Assembly (NCBI GenBank): GCA_910592205.1
Contig: CAJVPJ010000715.1
Span: forward strand, 1 to 18,403
DNA: 18,403 nt
Source: Paraglomus occultum
Taxonomy: Eukaryota > Glomeromycota > Glomeromycetes > Paraglomerales > Paraglomeraceae
Direction of reading: 5' to 3'
Notes under the pieces: generated by a model
The model's database searches: none
What the model saw: only the letters and a program-made list of their open reading frames with translations
What the model was told of the DNA's origin: nothing
Shown: positions 1-8,316 of the stretch, one piece after another
Numbering within the stretch: the first letter of the stretch is position 1
How the letters are laid out: each line of letters opens with the position of its first letter
Made by a program: the position numbers and the translations under genes

Positions 1-18
1 GGGACTAGTATAAGACCC

Positions 19-79
19 GGTACTAATCAAGGGGGGTACTATACCAGGGGGGTACTAGAACCAGTGCTATACGGTACTA
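19..79. repeat. Short degenerate repeat built on GGTACTA
   Basis: GGTACTA occurs at 19-25, 35-41, 51-57 and 73-79. The first three copies are spaced exactly 16 bp apart, and the first two units end in AGGGG. The array may continue beyond the left edge. It lies at the 3' side of the minus-strand coding remnant at 70-243. No function is known to me. Confidence 0.6.
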
Positions 80-243
80 TTTTCCTCTTCTTCTACCCCT
101 GTATCTAATTCTCGCTCTATCAACCCATAGCCTAATAAATTCCATGGTTTCATCTGCGGAATTACGGGGTGAAATTTCTGGATAGTCGCATCTCCAAGAC
201 CTACTACTACCTCCAAGTGTATCGAGAAAAGCAGACGTGGTAG
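67..243 (-). pseudogene. C-terminal coding remnant, unrecognised protein
   Basis: A minus-strand frame is open for 58 codons between TAA at 244-246 and TAG at 67-69. It has a protein-like composition, including IQKFHPVIPQMKPWNLLGYG and an acidic end (VEEEENSTV). It has no plausible start codon. A second minus-strand frame over the same bases is open to a TAG at 77-79 and reads convincingly at its upstream side (TTTSAFLDTL). The simplest reading is one ancient coding sequence with a 1-bp frame change near the ACACTTGGAGG stretch, so a pseudogene or a low-quality base. I do not recognise the family. Chance cannot be excluded at this length. Confidence 0.3.
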
Positions 244-288
244 TTATAATCCAACTATTATAGGGTATGGGTTATCGTCCGCGCGCTA

Positions 289-330
289 AGTGGAATAGTT
301 ATTGTCTCTACAGACAATAACTATCCCACT
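289..330. repeat. Near-perfect 19-bp hairpin
   Basis: The arms at 289-307 and 312-330 pair over 19 bp with one mismatch and a 4-nt loop (ctac). The stem core is AATAGTTATTGTCT/AGACAATAACTATC. It lies 455 bp upstream of gene A. It could be the core of a small foldback element. No target duplication is evident. Confidence 0.6.
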
Positions 331-784
331 ATATGTAAATATGATTACTTAGACAAAAGTTAAAGTTTGTGGGTCAGTCAGTTGAATTGAAGTTCTTTTC
401 TTGTTGACATTTGTAAGTTGTGCAAACTTGTTATTTTCTCAGCCAGCTTGTTTACAGAAATGGTCTCCATGGTTTGATGTGTCTTGGTTCTCTTACAGTC
501 AGAGCAAGTCTAATCAATAGTTCAGATGTTTATTGTGCCAGAAGTATAGACATACTCTGCAGTTAGACATATAGAACATTATCTATTTTAGCCTGTCTGC
601 TTGAACAATCCATAGTATAAACAATTCGTAATATAAGCGTTGCTGCAACATAATCATGCGATGTTTATGATCGTCGGGATTGCGCGTGAGCATTGTATTC
701 TCCACAGCCAATTGGAGATTCGACATACATATATCTATGCTGATAATAATCAGGCAGGCAATCATGTCTTTAGACTTTGACAAA

Positions 785-2245
785 ATGAATAGCATCGTTG
801 ATTCGCCCTTACGTCTTTCATCTGACTACGAGAAACTTTATGAAAGTGGCAAATATACAGACATTTCAATTAATGTCGGAAGGGAACCGAATAGCAGAGT
901 ATTTCACGCTCACGCTTTGGTATTACGTGCGAGAAGCACGTTTCTTGAGAGCAATCTAACGAACAATACGGGAATGGACTTGGTTATAAAGTTTGAAGAT
1001 ATCACACCCGACATTTTCGAGATCTTGCTTAGGTAAAGCCATAAACTTGACAAAACCTTTTTCCAGCAAGCTTTCAAGCATAGCATGCTGTCAATATTCA
1101 TCGCAAACTTAATCTTATACAGATTTATTTATACTGGACGGATGTCTTATGATCCATGCAAGAACATTAACTGGATTAGTCTTTTGAACGCAGTTGGCAT
1201 GTTTGAACTGCATGATCTTTTCGTTGAAATCGAAAGTTATTTGATCACTACACAGACGGAATGGATTCAGCGAAACATTCTTACAGTTCGCAAGTACGCT
1301 TTATCTGCGGGATTCTCAAAACTGCTGGACTACTGCGATCGAGCCGTGGCTTTGCATCCAGAGGCTGTCTTCAGCTCGAATGACATTGCAAGTTTACCAA
1401 AGGAGGCTGTGATTACTTTTCTCAAGAATGATAACCTTGATATGTGTGAAGACGACATTTGGTTGTCAGTTGTACGGTGGGCCATTAAACAACCACCTGA
1501 ACTTGGAAACGATCCAGATAGTTGGACGTCTAATGACATTAGCAGAATCATGGATATCACAGCTGATTGCATACCTCATATAAGATTTCATAACATCTCT
1601 CTGAAAACGATTGCCCTGTATGACGATTTATTACCAAGAAAGTTGCGCCGAGATTTGCTGAACTATCATGCTGAAGGAAACTATACACCAAACATGTTAC
1701 CACCAGTAAACAGATTAAGATGTGTTGATTCACACATCATTAATGAATATCAAGTGGAATGGATCTCATCAAAAATTATGGAATCAAGGGCATCAAAGAA
1801 TCAAGATGGTTTTTGTAAATTTACTCTGCTTTATAGACAAAGCAGGGATGGTGATTATAATTCAGTGGCTAAGTTTAGAGAGCTGTGTAATAACAAAGGA
1901 GCCACAATTGCTGTTGGGAAGGTATGTGGTACTGGTGAAATACTTGGTGGATATAATCCAACAGCATGGGGTCAAAATTGTTATGTCAGCACTGAAGAAA
2001 GTTTTATATTCGCGTTAGATATAGACAATTTGTCGAATAGTATAGTAAGTTTTGTAGATGATAGTAAATATGCAATTCATGATGATGACGAGTGTTTTCC
2101 TTGTTTTGGAAGCTTTGATTTATTTTTTGGTGATCAGCAATGTTTACCTTCTGCTGAGAGGGATGCTTATAATGTTCCACTAAGGGTTTCAACAAACGAT
2201 TTTGAATGGGTTGATTGGGAGGTGTTTTCCGTTTTGAGAGTATAA
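785..2245 (+). CDS. BTB-BACK-TLDc domain protein (gene A), one intron
   Basis: Exons 785-1032 and 1123-2245 encode 456 aa. A BTB/POZ fold spans about residues 22-118 (KYTDISINVG, then FHAHALVLRARSTFLESNL, and FIYTGR after the splice). A BACK region spans about 125-240 (NILTVRKYA, HPEAVFSSNDIASLP, EDDIWLSVVRWAIKQ, CIPHIRFHNIS). A TLDc domain spans about 288-456 (FTLLYRQSRDG, GGYNPTAWG, ESFIFAL, WVDWEVF). The start at 785 aligns residue for residue with both paralogues up to LSSDY. An in-frame ATG at 764 would add seven residues. BTB-BACK proteins commonly recruit substrates to cullin-3 ligases, and TLDc proteins are linked to oxidative-stress resistance and V-ATPase binding. The actual role here is unknown. 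Exon 2 has no in-frame stop, so the gene appears intact. It is more diverged from genes B and C than they are from each other. Its C-terminus extends past WEVF by SVLRV. Confidence 0.88.
1033..1122 (+). other. Intron of gene A (90 bp)
   Basis: The donor is CTTAG|GTAAAG and the acceptor is TATACAG|ATTT. Splicing joins AG to A, restoring an Arg codon before FIYTGR (phase 2). Read-through hits TAA at 1034-1036. Genes B and C have an intron at the same codon. Confidence 0.88.
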
Positions 2246-2251
2246 TTTTCT

Positions 2252-2261
2252 AATAAATAAA
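2252..2261 (+). terminator. Polyadenylation signal of gene A
   Basis: Two overlapping AATAAA hexamers (AATAAATAAA) begin 7 nt after the stop codon. This is close to the stop but plausible for a compact fungal 3' UTR. Confidence 0.5.
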
Positions 2262-2546
2262 GTTTTGAATACTAGGAAAGTTTGGGTGCTTATTATTATT
2301 TCTTGAGTATACTGCCCGGACAAAAGTGAAAATCTATCCACAAAATATACATATAAAAGTCTTTTTTCAACAATTTCTCCCACCAGTGTTACTATTACTA
2401 TGCAAAGTGCGTATTTTTATAGTTTTTGAAAATAATCAATTGCGCGCTTTTCGAGAAAAAATAATACATATTAATATTTTTGTTATAATTAGTGGTAAAG
2501 TGATATGCTAATACATGCTACGAACACGTGTTCTTATAATTATATA

Positions 2547-2753
2547 CACAGTGACGCTCTTTATAGTGTATCAAAAAAATCTATTAGTAAAAAATTCTCA
2601 AAAATTCACTATTACTATATCGAGAGTTTTTGAAAATTAATTTAGTAAATACACTATATTGGATAGAATTTATTATAGATGGGTTTGAACCTCTATCGCG
2701 ATTTTGATTAGTCTCCACTAAAAAGAAAATCCACTATAAAGAGCGGCACTCTG
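2547..2753. mobile_element. Mariner-type MITE, 207 bp, with TA duplication
   Basis: The left end CACAGTGACGCTCTTTAT... (2547-2568) matches the reverse complement of the right end (2732-2753) with 2 mismatches in 22. TA dinucleotides lie immediately outside at 2545-2546 and 2754-2755, as expected for Tc1/mariner target-site duplication. The interior is AT-rich and has no ORF, so this is a non-autonomous element mobilised in trans. No transposase is present in the window. Confidence 0.85.
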
Positions 2754-4031
2754 TATTTATTATACTGTATTAAAGACAACTACTTCCACTTTGCCACAGC
2801 TTTACATTTTTAGTATCAGACAAATGCCGTTAGATGTCAGAGTTGCCTTGTATACAGTATTTTTGTATTGTTCACTAACCAGATCTTACTAACTTGTTAC
2901 TTAAAAAATTTTCTATAACCATTGTTTGAGTCAATAAATATAAACGCAAAAGAGCAATCGATTATCGATTCTGAGAATTTGCAAAGCTATGACATCTACT
3001 TTTGTTTGATACTATTACTATTTCGACGCCGTCACTTCTTCGAGTCATGTAGCTTTTAGTTAACATACTTTATACATAAGAGTTATACCTAATTAGTCGT
3101 CCACATGTCTAATTTAATTAACGTATTGCATAAAAGTACATTTTATATACCATTGCTTTTATATTAAATAATTGAATAGTTAGCCAGTTATTCTATGCAT
3201 TGAATAGAAACGACGTCCGTCCACCATTACTATATATCTTTTATAGCCTTTTATTCAAAATGTCGCGCTAACCCTATTAATAACATATTGTTTTTGCATG
3301 TCATAAACGATAGTCAACTACCTGTGCCACAAACGAATTCAATCTGTGCACCATTATTGTTATTATTTGAAACGTTGTTTACAGTCTATTCAATGCAAAA
3401 CAGCTATACGCTCGGCATTTTGCGACAAATATTTATTGGTACTGGCTTTCACAATGTGTCGTAACTTCAGTAATGCTCCCCAGACTGCCTTGTTCTATTT
3501 ATTTACATCCATCGAATCTCTTAACATTTATGCCAAACATGTACACAGTAAATTACATCGAGTAAATTAACAATTGTAAGCAAATGGTAATAACAATAAC
3601 TAATCGCAATATATTACAGGCAGAAAAGTACTACAAGTCGGCCAAAATATGTATGTGTTACCCATAACGTAGGGAGAATGTCAAGGATTATTCATCTGTT
3701 GACTATTAATATACTAGAACTGAATACATTGCAAATTAGAATAGATAATCTGATCTGTTAATAAAACGCTCATTCTAATAATTACCTTGTGAGAATTCTC
3801 AGTACGACAGAAAAGCAGTGTTTTCTAATTCGGACTTTTGTCACTAAAATGTGATATGGTGGCTTCTATCACTGTCGGTAACCTGCATCAGTGATTTAAG
3901 TTGATGTCATGTTATACATACAATATTCCTCTATTCTTTACAATATGGGAAAATGGCGCCTTTTACTATGAGAAAATTCTGGGTGAGTGACTGTTGAGAC
4001 AATTCTTCGCCCTAAGTTAAAAACGCATTAT

Positions 4032-4058
4032 TCCTGCTTATCGTAATAGTAAGCAGGA
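4032..4058. repeat. Small perfect hairpin
   Basis: TCCTGCTTA (4032-4040) and TAAGCAGGA (4050-4058) pair perfectly over 9 bp around a 9-nt loop. No T-run or neighbouring gene end gives it an obvious role. Confidence 0.4.
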
Positions 4059-4328
4059 GAGACTTCTGTTTGCACGCACAAGAATAAAACAGCACAGCTA
4101 ACATTTAATTATAGTCAAAATTATGTTTTTTATTATACGTGCTGATGCACTAACAGACGATATTAAGTTTAACACTTTTAATATTTCAGATTACATGGTT
4201 ATTATTGCATATTTTGTAAGTAATCTATGTTACATTAATAAGTCCAACTTTTCATTTTCGTACCTAATTTATTGTTTGCATTGTATAACAATACTAATAC
4301 CATTATGACAATTAAAAGTATATGCATG

Positions 4329-4670
4329 AATAACTATTGCATCCAATCAGCTTGGCCAAGTAGCAGACTCACCATTCAGATCGTTCGCAATCAGCAAGGA
4401 GTCTCTCAAATTCGTTCCAAGTGTTTCGTTGGATCCGTTCACCCAGCAAGCCCGCCAGGAAAAGAAGAAAAAAAAAAACGGAGTTAGTTTATAACGTAAA
4501 ACAATTTGATACTTACCCAATACTTACCTACGCCGCCTAAAAGCTGTGTAAACAAGAAAGAAGACAAAGGAAATGTTTCGGGCATACCGTACCAGGATTA
4601 CTTCACTGCAGGCGAGTACTGGAAAAGTGGTGCGTAGAGAGGCGTCACCGGTAACTACTCACCGCTCCGC
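4329..4670 (+). repeat. Dispersed repeat, copy 1
   Basis: This segment is homologous, in opposite orientation, to about 11130-11583. Shared blocks in order include AATAACTATT, a CCAAG..AGCA..ACTCACCATTC block, GGATCC or GGATCCA followed by CACCCAGCAA, an A-rich tract, CTAAAAGCTGT, and a well-conserved end: CAGGCGAG.ACTGG followed by GGCGTCACCGGTAACTAC. Copy 1 is about 110 bp shorter than copy 2. Near its end, GGTGCGTAG and CTACTCACC can form a 9-bp stem with one mismatch around the conserved core. It is GC-richer than the surroundings. It could be a SINE or MITE-like family or part of a larger element. I found no complete pol III box pair and no terminal target duplication. Confidence 0.75.
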
Positions 4671-5222
4671 GCCCGTCCGCTAGCAGAAACAAAAGTAAGC
4701 AGCTGCCTAGTAAACCAAAGTAAAGAGCAATATTCAATTAATTCAATTATTGTCTACCCATTTAAGAGCCGGTCAATTTGACTTTTTTCTTCAATAATAC
4801 AAAAGCTATTGTTGTAGTTAATTCACGTTTGCGTATTGTTGTTATCATCATTCGTCCAAAACAATTTTTATATAAAAGGCAGTGCGACCAAAAAACTGAT
4901 ACAATTGGTGTTTCTGGACACGATAACTTTCTTTTGCGACAAAATTCGACCATGTGACTTGTTTGTTTGATTCATCAATATCTTTTGAAGTGTTTCCATA
5001 AACTCGCAATTCAATGAAAAGCTATCGCATAGATAGCAACAGGGCGTTCCATTCAACTAAAAGGCCAAATTTACCAAAACTTTTTACATCATAAATATCG
5101 CTCGTTTTTGTCACATGACAATATTCGATAATCGTTTAAGGTTCCATTTAATAGTAACCCAACTTCGGAGTATCGGAGTTAATGACTGCAATGCCCGCTT
5201 CTACTAATCTAACCTAATTAAG
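4671..5222. other. Intergenic DNA, no supported gene
   Basis: Several short overlapping minus-strand frames (4762-5056) are present. They share no recognisable motif and have ordinary AT-rich composition. The stretch ends in a splice-acceptor-like sequence, TACTAAT at 5202-5208 and CTAAC at 5209-5213, then AG at 5221-5222. Confidence 0.5.
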
Positions 5223-5446
5223 TGGATAGTGATAGTAAATTACGATTACGTCATGACGCATGTAAGATTATATTGGAGCCCTGCGCTGATTATCATCCTC
5301 TTCAACGAGATTGGATGGATATGACAAACGCTCTGTTTCACGTAAATGCGCTATTACGTATGAGGATAGCTTGTGTAATGATTCAATTTTTGAGTACAAG
5401 ACAATTAGTTGAAAAAATGCTTACGGTTAAAGGACAATTTTGTTGA
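5223..5446 (+). CDS. Possible terminal exon or gene fragment, unrecognised
   Basis: An open frame directly follows a TAA and an AG dinucleotide preceded by branch-site-like TACTAAT and CTAAC. It encodes about 73 residues before TGA. It has no ATG near its start, so it would need an upstream exon, which I could not find in a matching phase. The translation is non-repetitive and helix-like (WMDMTNALFHVNALLRMR), with three cysteines and several charged residues, unlike random AT-rich translation. It may be an exon, a decayed fragment or chance. No family is recognised. Confidence 0.25.
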
Positions 5447-5784
5447 AATGTCTGAATCACTGTTGATACAAGATTGGTATATTCAATGAGAGAGAACGTA
5501 ATCGGCCAGTCTTATGCACAATACGATTTTACACATTCACACGCATGTCAGTGTAACGCTTATATTCCTTAATCACTGCATACTTAATACTGTCCTACTC
5601 AACCTGCTTGTTTGTATCAGGTTGATAAAACGACTGCCCCAACTATCCACCCCCCAAAAACTATCTCAAAATATCTCAAACTATCTTTTTCTTAAATATC
5701 AAAGTCATTCCCAAGAAAGACATTATAGTCATATCGTGTCCTCGTCGTATACCTCTCAACACTATAATCAATCCTTACATTATC

Positions 5785-6072
5785 ATGAACGCCAACGTCT
5801 TAGCTACTGAAACTACCATTGACCGCTTGCGGTGTGAAATACCTACGCCACCGCAAAGTACAATCTTGCAAACTTGTGGCCTAAGTGCCGAAAACTCTGA
5901 GAATTCGGAAAATATGCGAGCTGATACTAAACCAATGGCCTGCTTTGAATATGACGACTTTACATTCTCCGAAGATGATGACGACGAGGACTATGACGAT
6001 TGGGAGGGTGCGGCGACTTTTCCGTCGTTAAACGAAATCTCTACCAACGATGGCAATGACAGCCATCAATAG
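5785..6072 (+). CDS. Small acidic hypothetical protein (95 aa)
   Basis: The ATG at 5785 has A at -3 and opens a 95-residue frame. The N-terminal half is Ser/Thr/Asn-rich with two ENSEN-like repeats. The C-terminal half holds an acidic run (FSEDDDDEDYDDWEG, about residues 60-75) and ends in a polar tail. A pyrimidine-rich tract (5636-5690) and a TATAATC at 5763-5769 precede it, as in some fungal promoters. The frame stays open well upstream of the ATG, so the start is uncertain and it might be a terminal exon. No canonical AATAAA follows closely. No known domain is seen. Acidic tails of this kind are seen in chromatin and transcription-associated proteins, but that is only a suggestion. Confidence 0.35.
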   Translation: MNANVLATETTIDRLRCEIPTPPQSTILQTCGLSAENSENSENMRADTKPMACFEYDDFTFSEDDDDEDYDDWEGAATFPSLNEISTNDGNDSHQ

Positions 6073-6139
6073 ACAATTGAGTGTTTTTACCTTGTATTAT
6101 ATTCCTTTCTGCTTTCTAGAAGACAATTTCAGCCTTTAA

Positions 6140-6263
6140 AAGTGTGTAGGTATTCCGTTAACAATTCATTTTTGGTCGCTTGTGAGGCGGCTACAATAGG
6201 GTAATGCAGCCGGTTTAGAAGCGCCCCAAGGATGAATTTTTTAACGGGCATACCTACACACTT
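6140..6263. mobile_element. Foldback MITE-like element, 124 bp, long inverted arms
   Basis: AAGTGTGTAGGTAT at 6140-6153 is exactly inverted at the right end (6250-6263). Pairing continues inward with small indels through CCGTTAA, AATTCAT and TTGG, giving arms of about 36-38 bp around a GC-richer core of about 50 bp. There is no ORF and no clear target duplication. A structured RNA gene is an alternative, but the end-to-end inverted repeat favours a non-autonomous DNA element. Confidence 0.75.
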
Positions 6264-7098
6264 GATTATTTGGCCAATTATTTGTTCTAAATATTGAGCA
6301 TATTAAGCAAACCCTTTGTTTTTAAATACCTTTTCATTCAAACAAATTTTTTGATTAATATTCTTACTATTTAGCACAAATGCTTGGAGAAATAATGTTT
6401 TAAGAGCTGAGATTATTCTCCAGCAAGCAGAATTGATGTATATTACTACAAATTCTATGTGTCAAATTATAACTATTATTATATATATATGTTGAATTAT
6501 TATTTTTCAAGTACCATTATTTCGAGACTTTATTGTTTTAACTTTCAAGAAAATTTGTTATTACTATGTCGAGTTTTTTAAGATTCCAATACTTGTATTT
6601 GTTCATAAATCACAATCAGCGCGCTGCACATTGTTTTTTTATATCGTGCTCGAGAGCGCAAGAGACTTGAATCTTGAAATAAAGAATCTTCTAAGTCCGA
6701 TATTACTTGCCGTCTGTCCTGCGCATAACAATATAACTGTCCATGTTGAGTCTAAATAGTAGCAGGCGTTATTGAACAATTGTTAATGGCAATTGAATGA
6801 GTGTTGTATAAATTATGCAACATTATACGAATAAAGCTTACGATGCGTATCGATAGTCATAATGCTCGTGCTTATCAATATATTTCATTTATATGCGAGC
6901 ATACAATAAACCAATCATAATTACAAAGTTCAAACAAATCAACATTTCGATGCTGTACGTTTACAATTGTTATAAACTATCTATCTAACAAAATTGTATT
7001 GTTATGCGTTCTGTTTATATATATCTTCCGATATGGATAATGAACCCGATTCGCTTTTTTGTATCGTAAATAACTACCAAAACTTGTCCATTAACATG
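6264..7098. other. AT-rich intergenic DNA, no supported gene
   Basis: The stretch has low-complexity TA runs (about 6480-6492), a motif ATTACTATGTCGA at 6560-6572 that resembles sequences at 2611 and 3014, and no coding signal. A plus-strand frame starting near 6994 is antisense to the Sel1 relic that follows and is not called. Confidence 0.55.
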
Positions 7099-7821
7099 TC
7101 AAGACTGCATACTATGGCTTTGCATGCCAACTTTCTGAAACAATTGGATGGCCCTCAGTGCTTGCTCCACATCCTCTCCGTGATGATAATAGGGCTACTG
7201 TATGATCTCGATCCACAAATCGCCTTTTTCATGATCCCTGTCGACGATATTACAGCACAAACCAAGTATAAATTGTCCATCAGAATGACAGACGACTCGA
7301 CTAGATCGTATTGTGATCGTAAATGTCCCTCTGTGGGCGGCTCACCAAAACAGCAAAATTCTGCCCCCAAACCATACAGCACATTTCCAATCTATAAGAG
7401 CTTTTGGATAGTCTAGTGCGGCTGATTTCTCGTACAAATCGACGCTTCTAACACCGGGCAAGCCGAGGACCTTCTGAAAAAGTTTAACTCTTTTCTGGAG
7501 TTGCTTTCCGTGTCTATGCTTGTTGATAACAAAGGCCAAGCTATCCCCTTTGGGCTGCTTTTTAAAAAGCTCGAAAACTGATAAATAGTCTTGGCCTCCC
7601 GTCAAATAGAACAGGCCAAGACTATATTGTGCTTGTATGGCTTGGTTTGGAAGCAAGATTCGAGTTCGGTGTTGATGGATCCGTTGCGTTGTGATTTGTG
7701 CGTAGTGTGTTGTAGTATTTGACTTGTGTATAGTATTTGTATGTTTGCATTTTGGTATGGTATGGTAGTGGGAGGGGGAGGTTGCGTATTTAAGTGTAAT
7801 TGGCGTCATGATGCTGGACAA
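7099..7821 (-). pseudogene. Sel1-like repeat (SLR) protein, decayed
   Basis: Read on the minus strand, four Sel1/TPR-like helical repeats can be seen in two frames. These are AQYSLGLFYLTG (about 7630-7595), YEKSAALDYPKALIDWKC with AVWFGG (about 7430-7360), GQFILGLCC..DRDHEKGDLWIE (7278 downward) and YYHHGEDVEQALRAIQLFQK (about 7195-7130). They fit the Sel1 pattern of an LG..Y..G half followed by a KA..W/L..KAA half. The frame starting at 7821 ends in TAG near 7342. The last two repeats are in another frame with an internal TAG, so the gene is broken. The first 50 or so codons after 7821 are Thr/His/Asn-rich and may be former leader or UTR. SLR proteins are adaptor scaffolds and form large families in arbuscular mycorrhizal fungi. 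Confidence 0.6.
7585..7625. repeat. 13-bp perfect inverted repeat inside the SLR relic
   Basis: ATAGTCTTGGCCT (7585-7597) and AGGCCAAGACTAT (7613-7625) are exact reverse complements around a 15-nt spacer. AGGCCAAG also recurs nearby at about 7533. It lies where the first SLR repeat loses its expected pattern, so a local inverted duplication may have helped break the gene. Confidence 0.55.
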
Positions 7822-7943
7822 TTATGCGACGCTTGGGCTATCTGACATTGCTCAGTATCTCTTGGTTGTTAAGATACTGCTTGCCCATTATAAGTTGTCA
7901 CACATTCTTTTTATTGACAAATCTTGCCTTGCCACGTAAATAA

Positions 7944-8189
7944 GGCCTCACACTATCTTGTGTATCTTTAGCACTTGACCAAAGTTTATTCTCAGCAGGA
8001 CAAGCTTATGTCGCTCTAAGTAAATGCCCAGCATGGGAACATGTTCAAATTATGAATCTACATAGGGACGCATTCAAAACTGACCCCGAAGTAATAAAAG
8101 AATACCAACGCTTACAACAAATAGCCAAAGATTTGTCAACTCTCCATACGCTCACAAAATTAAAATACATTAATAAGTATTATAATTGA
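7944..8189 (+). pseudogene. PIF1-like DNA helicase, C-terminal remnant
   Basis: The frame reads GLTLSCVSLALDQSLFSAGQ, then AYVALSKCPAWEHVQI, then a HRDAFKTDPEVIKEY segment and ends at TGA. QGLTL...GQAYVALSR is the hallmark of helicase motifs V/VI at the C-terminus of PIF1 and Helitron-type helicases, and the DAF.xxPEVIKEY tail is common in fungal copies. Only about 81 codons survive. A TAA abuts the first Gly codon, and no Walker A or motif II sequence appears upstream. The usual motif VI arginine is Lys here (ALSK). It is a fragment, from either a cellular PIF1-family duplicate or a Helitron. Nothing between 7822 and 7943 supports more of it. Confidence 0.75.
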
Positions 8190-8316
8190 TTAAATATACA
8201 ATATTTAAACTATTATTAAAAGAAATATAAAACGTGTTAACTAAGATATAATACCGTTAATTTACTATTATCACGTCAAACTTCTAGTTAAAACTAAATA
8301 AGTTTAACTTGATTAA
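8190..8316. other. AT-rich spacer, no feature seen
   Basis: This is a short AT-rich stretch between the end of the PIF1 remnant (plus) and the 3' end of the unrecognised minus-strand pseudogene. The two coding relics converge here. Confidence 0.5.

Larger units (their letters stand above)
2262..4328. other. AT-rich intergenic DNA, no supported gene
   Basis: Apart from the MITE at 2547-2753, I see no supported gene on either strand. The open frame at 3346-3570 is plus-strand, cysteine-rich and unlike any family I know. The opposite strand at about 3520-3400 is equally open, so neither is called. Small hairpins occur, for example at 4032-4058. Confidence 0.6.

Noticed and set aside
2309-2330. 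TA followed by CTGCCCGGACAAAAGTG, like a Tc1-type transposon end
   Set aside because: No inverted partner end was found downstream, so no element can be delimited.
3346-3570. 74-codon Cys-rich plus frame, with an open minus frame on the same bases
   Set aside because: No family resemblance, no flanking signals, and both strands are equally open. Probably chance.
6994-7416. 140-codon plus-strand frame
   Set aside because: It is antisense to recognisable Sel1-like repeats on the minus strand. Its own translation matches nothing I know and runs across their breaks.
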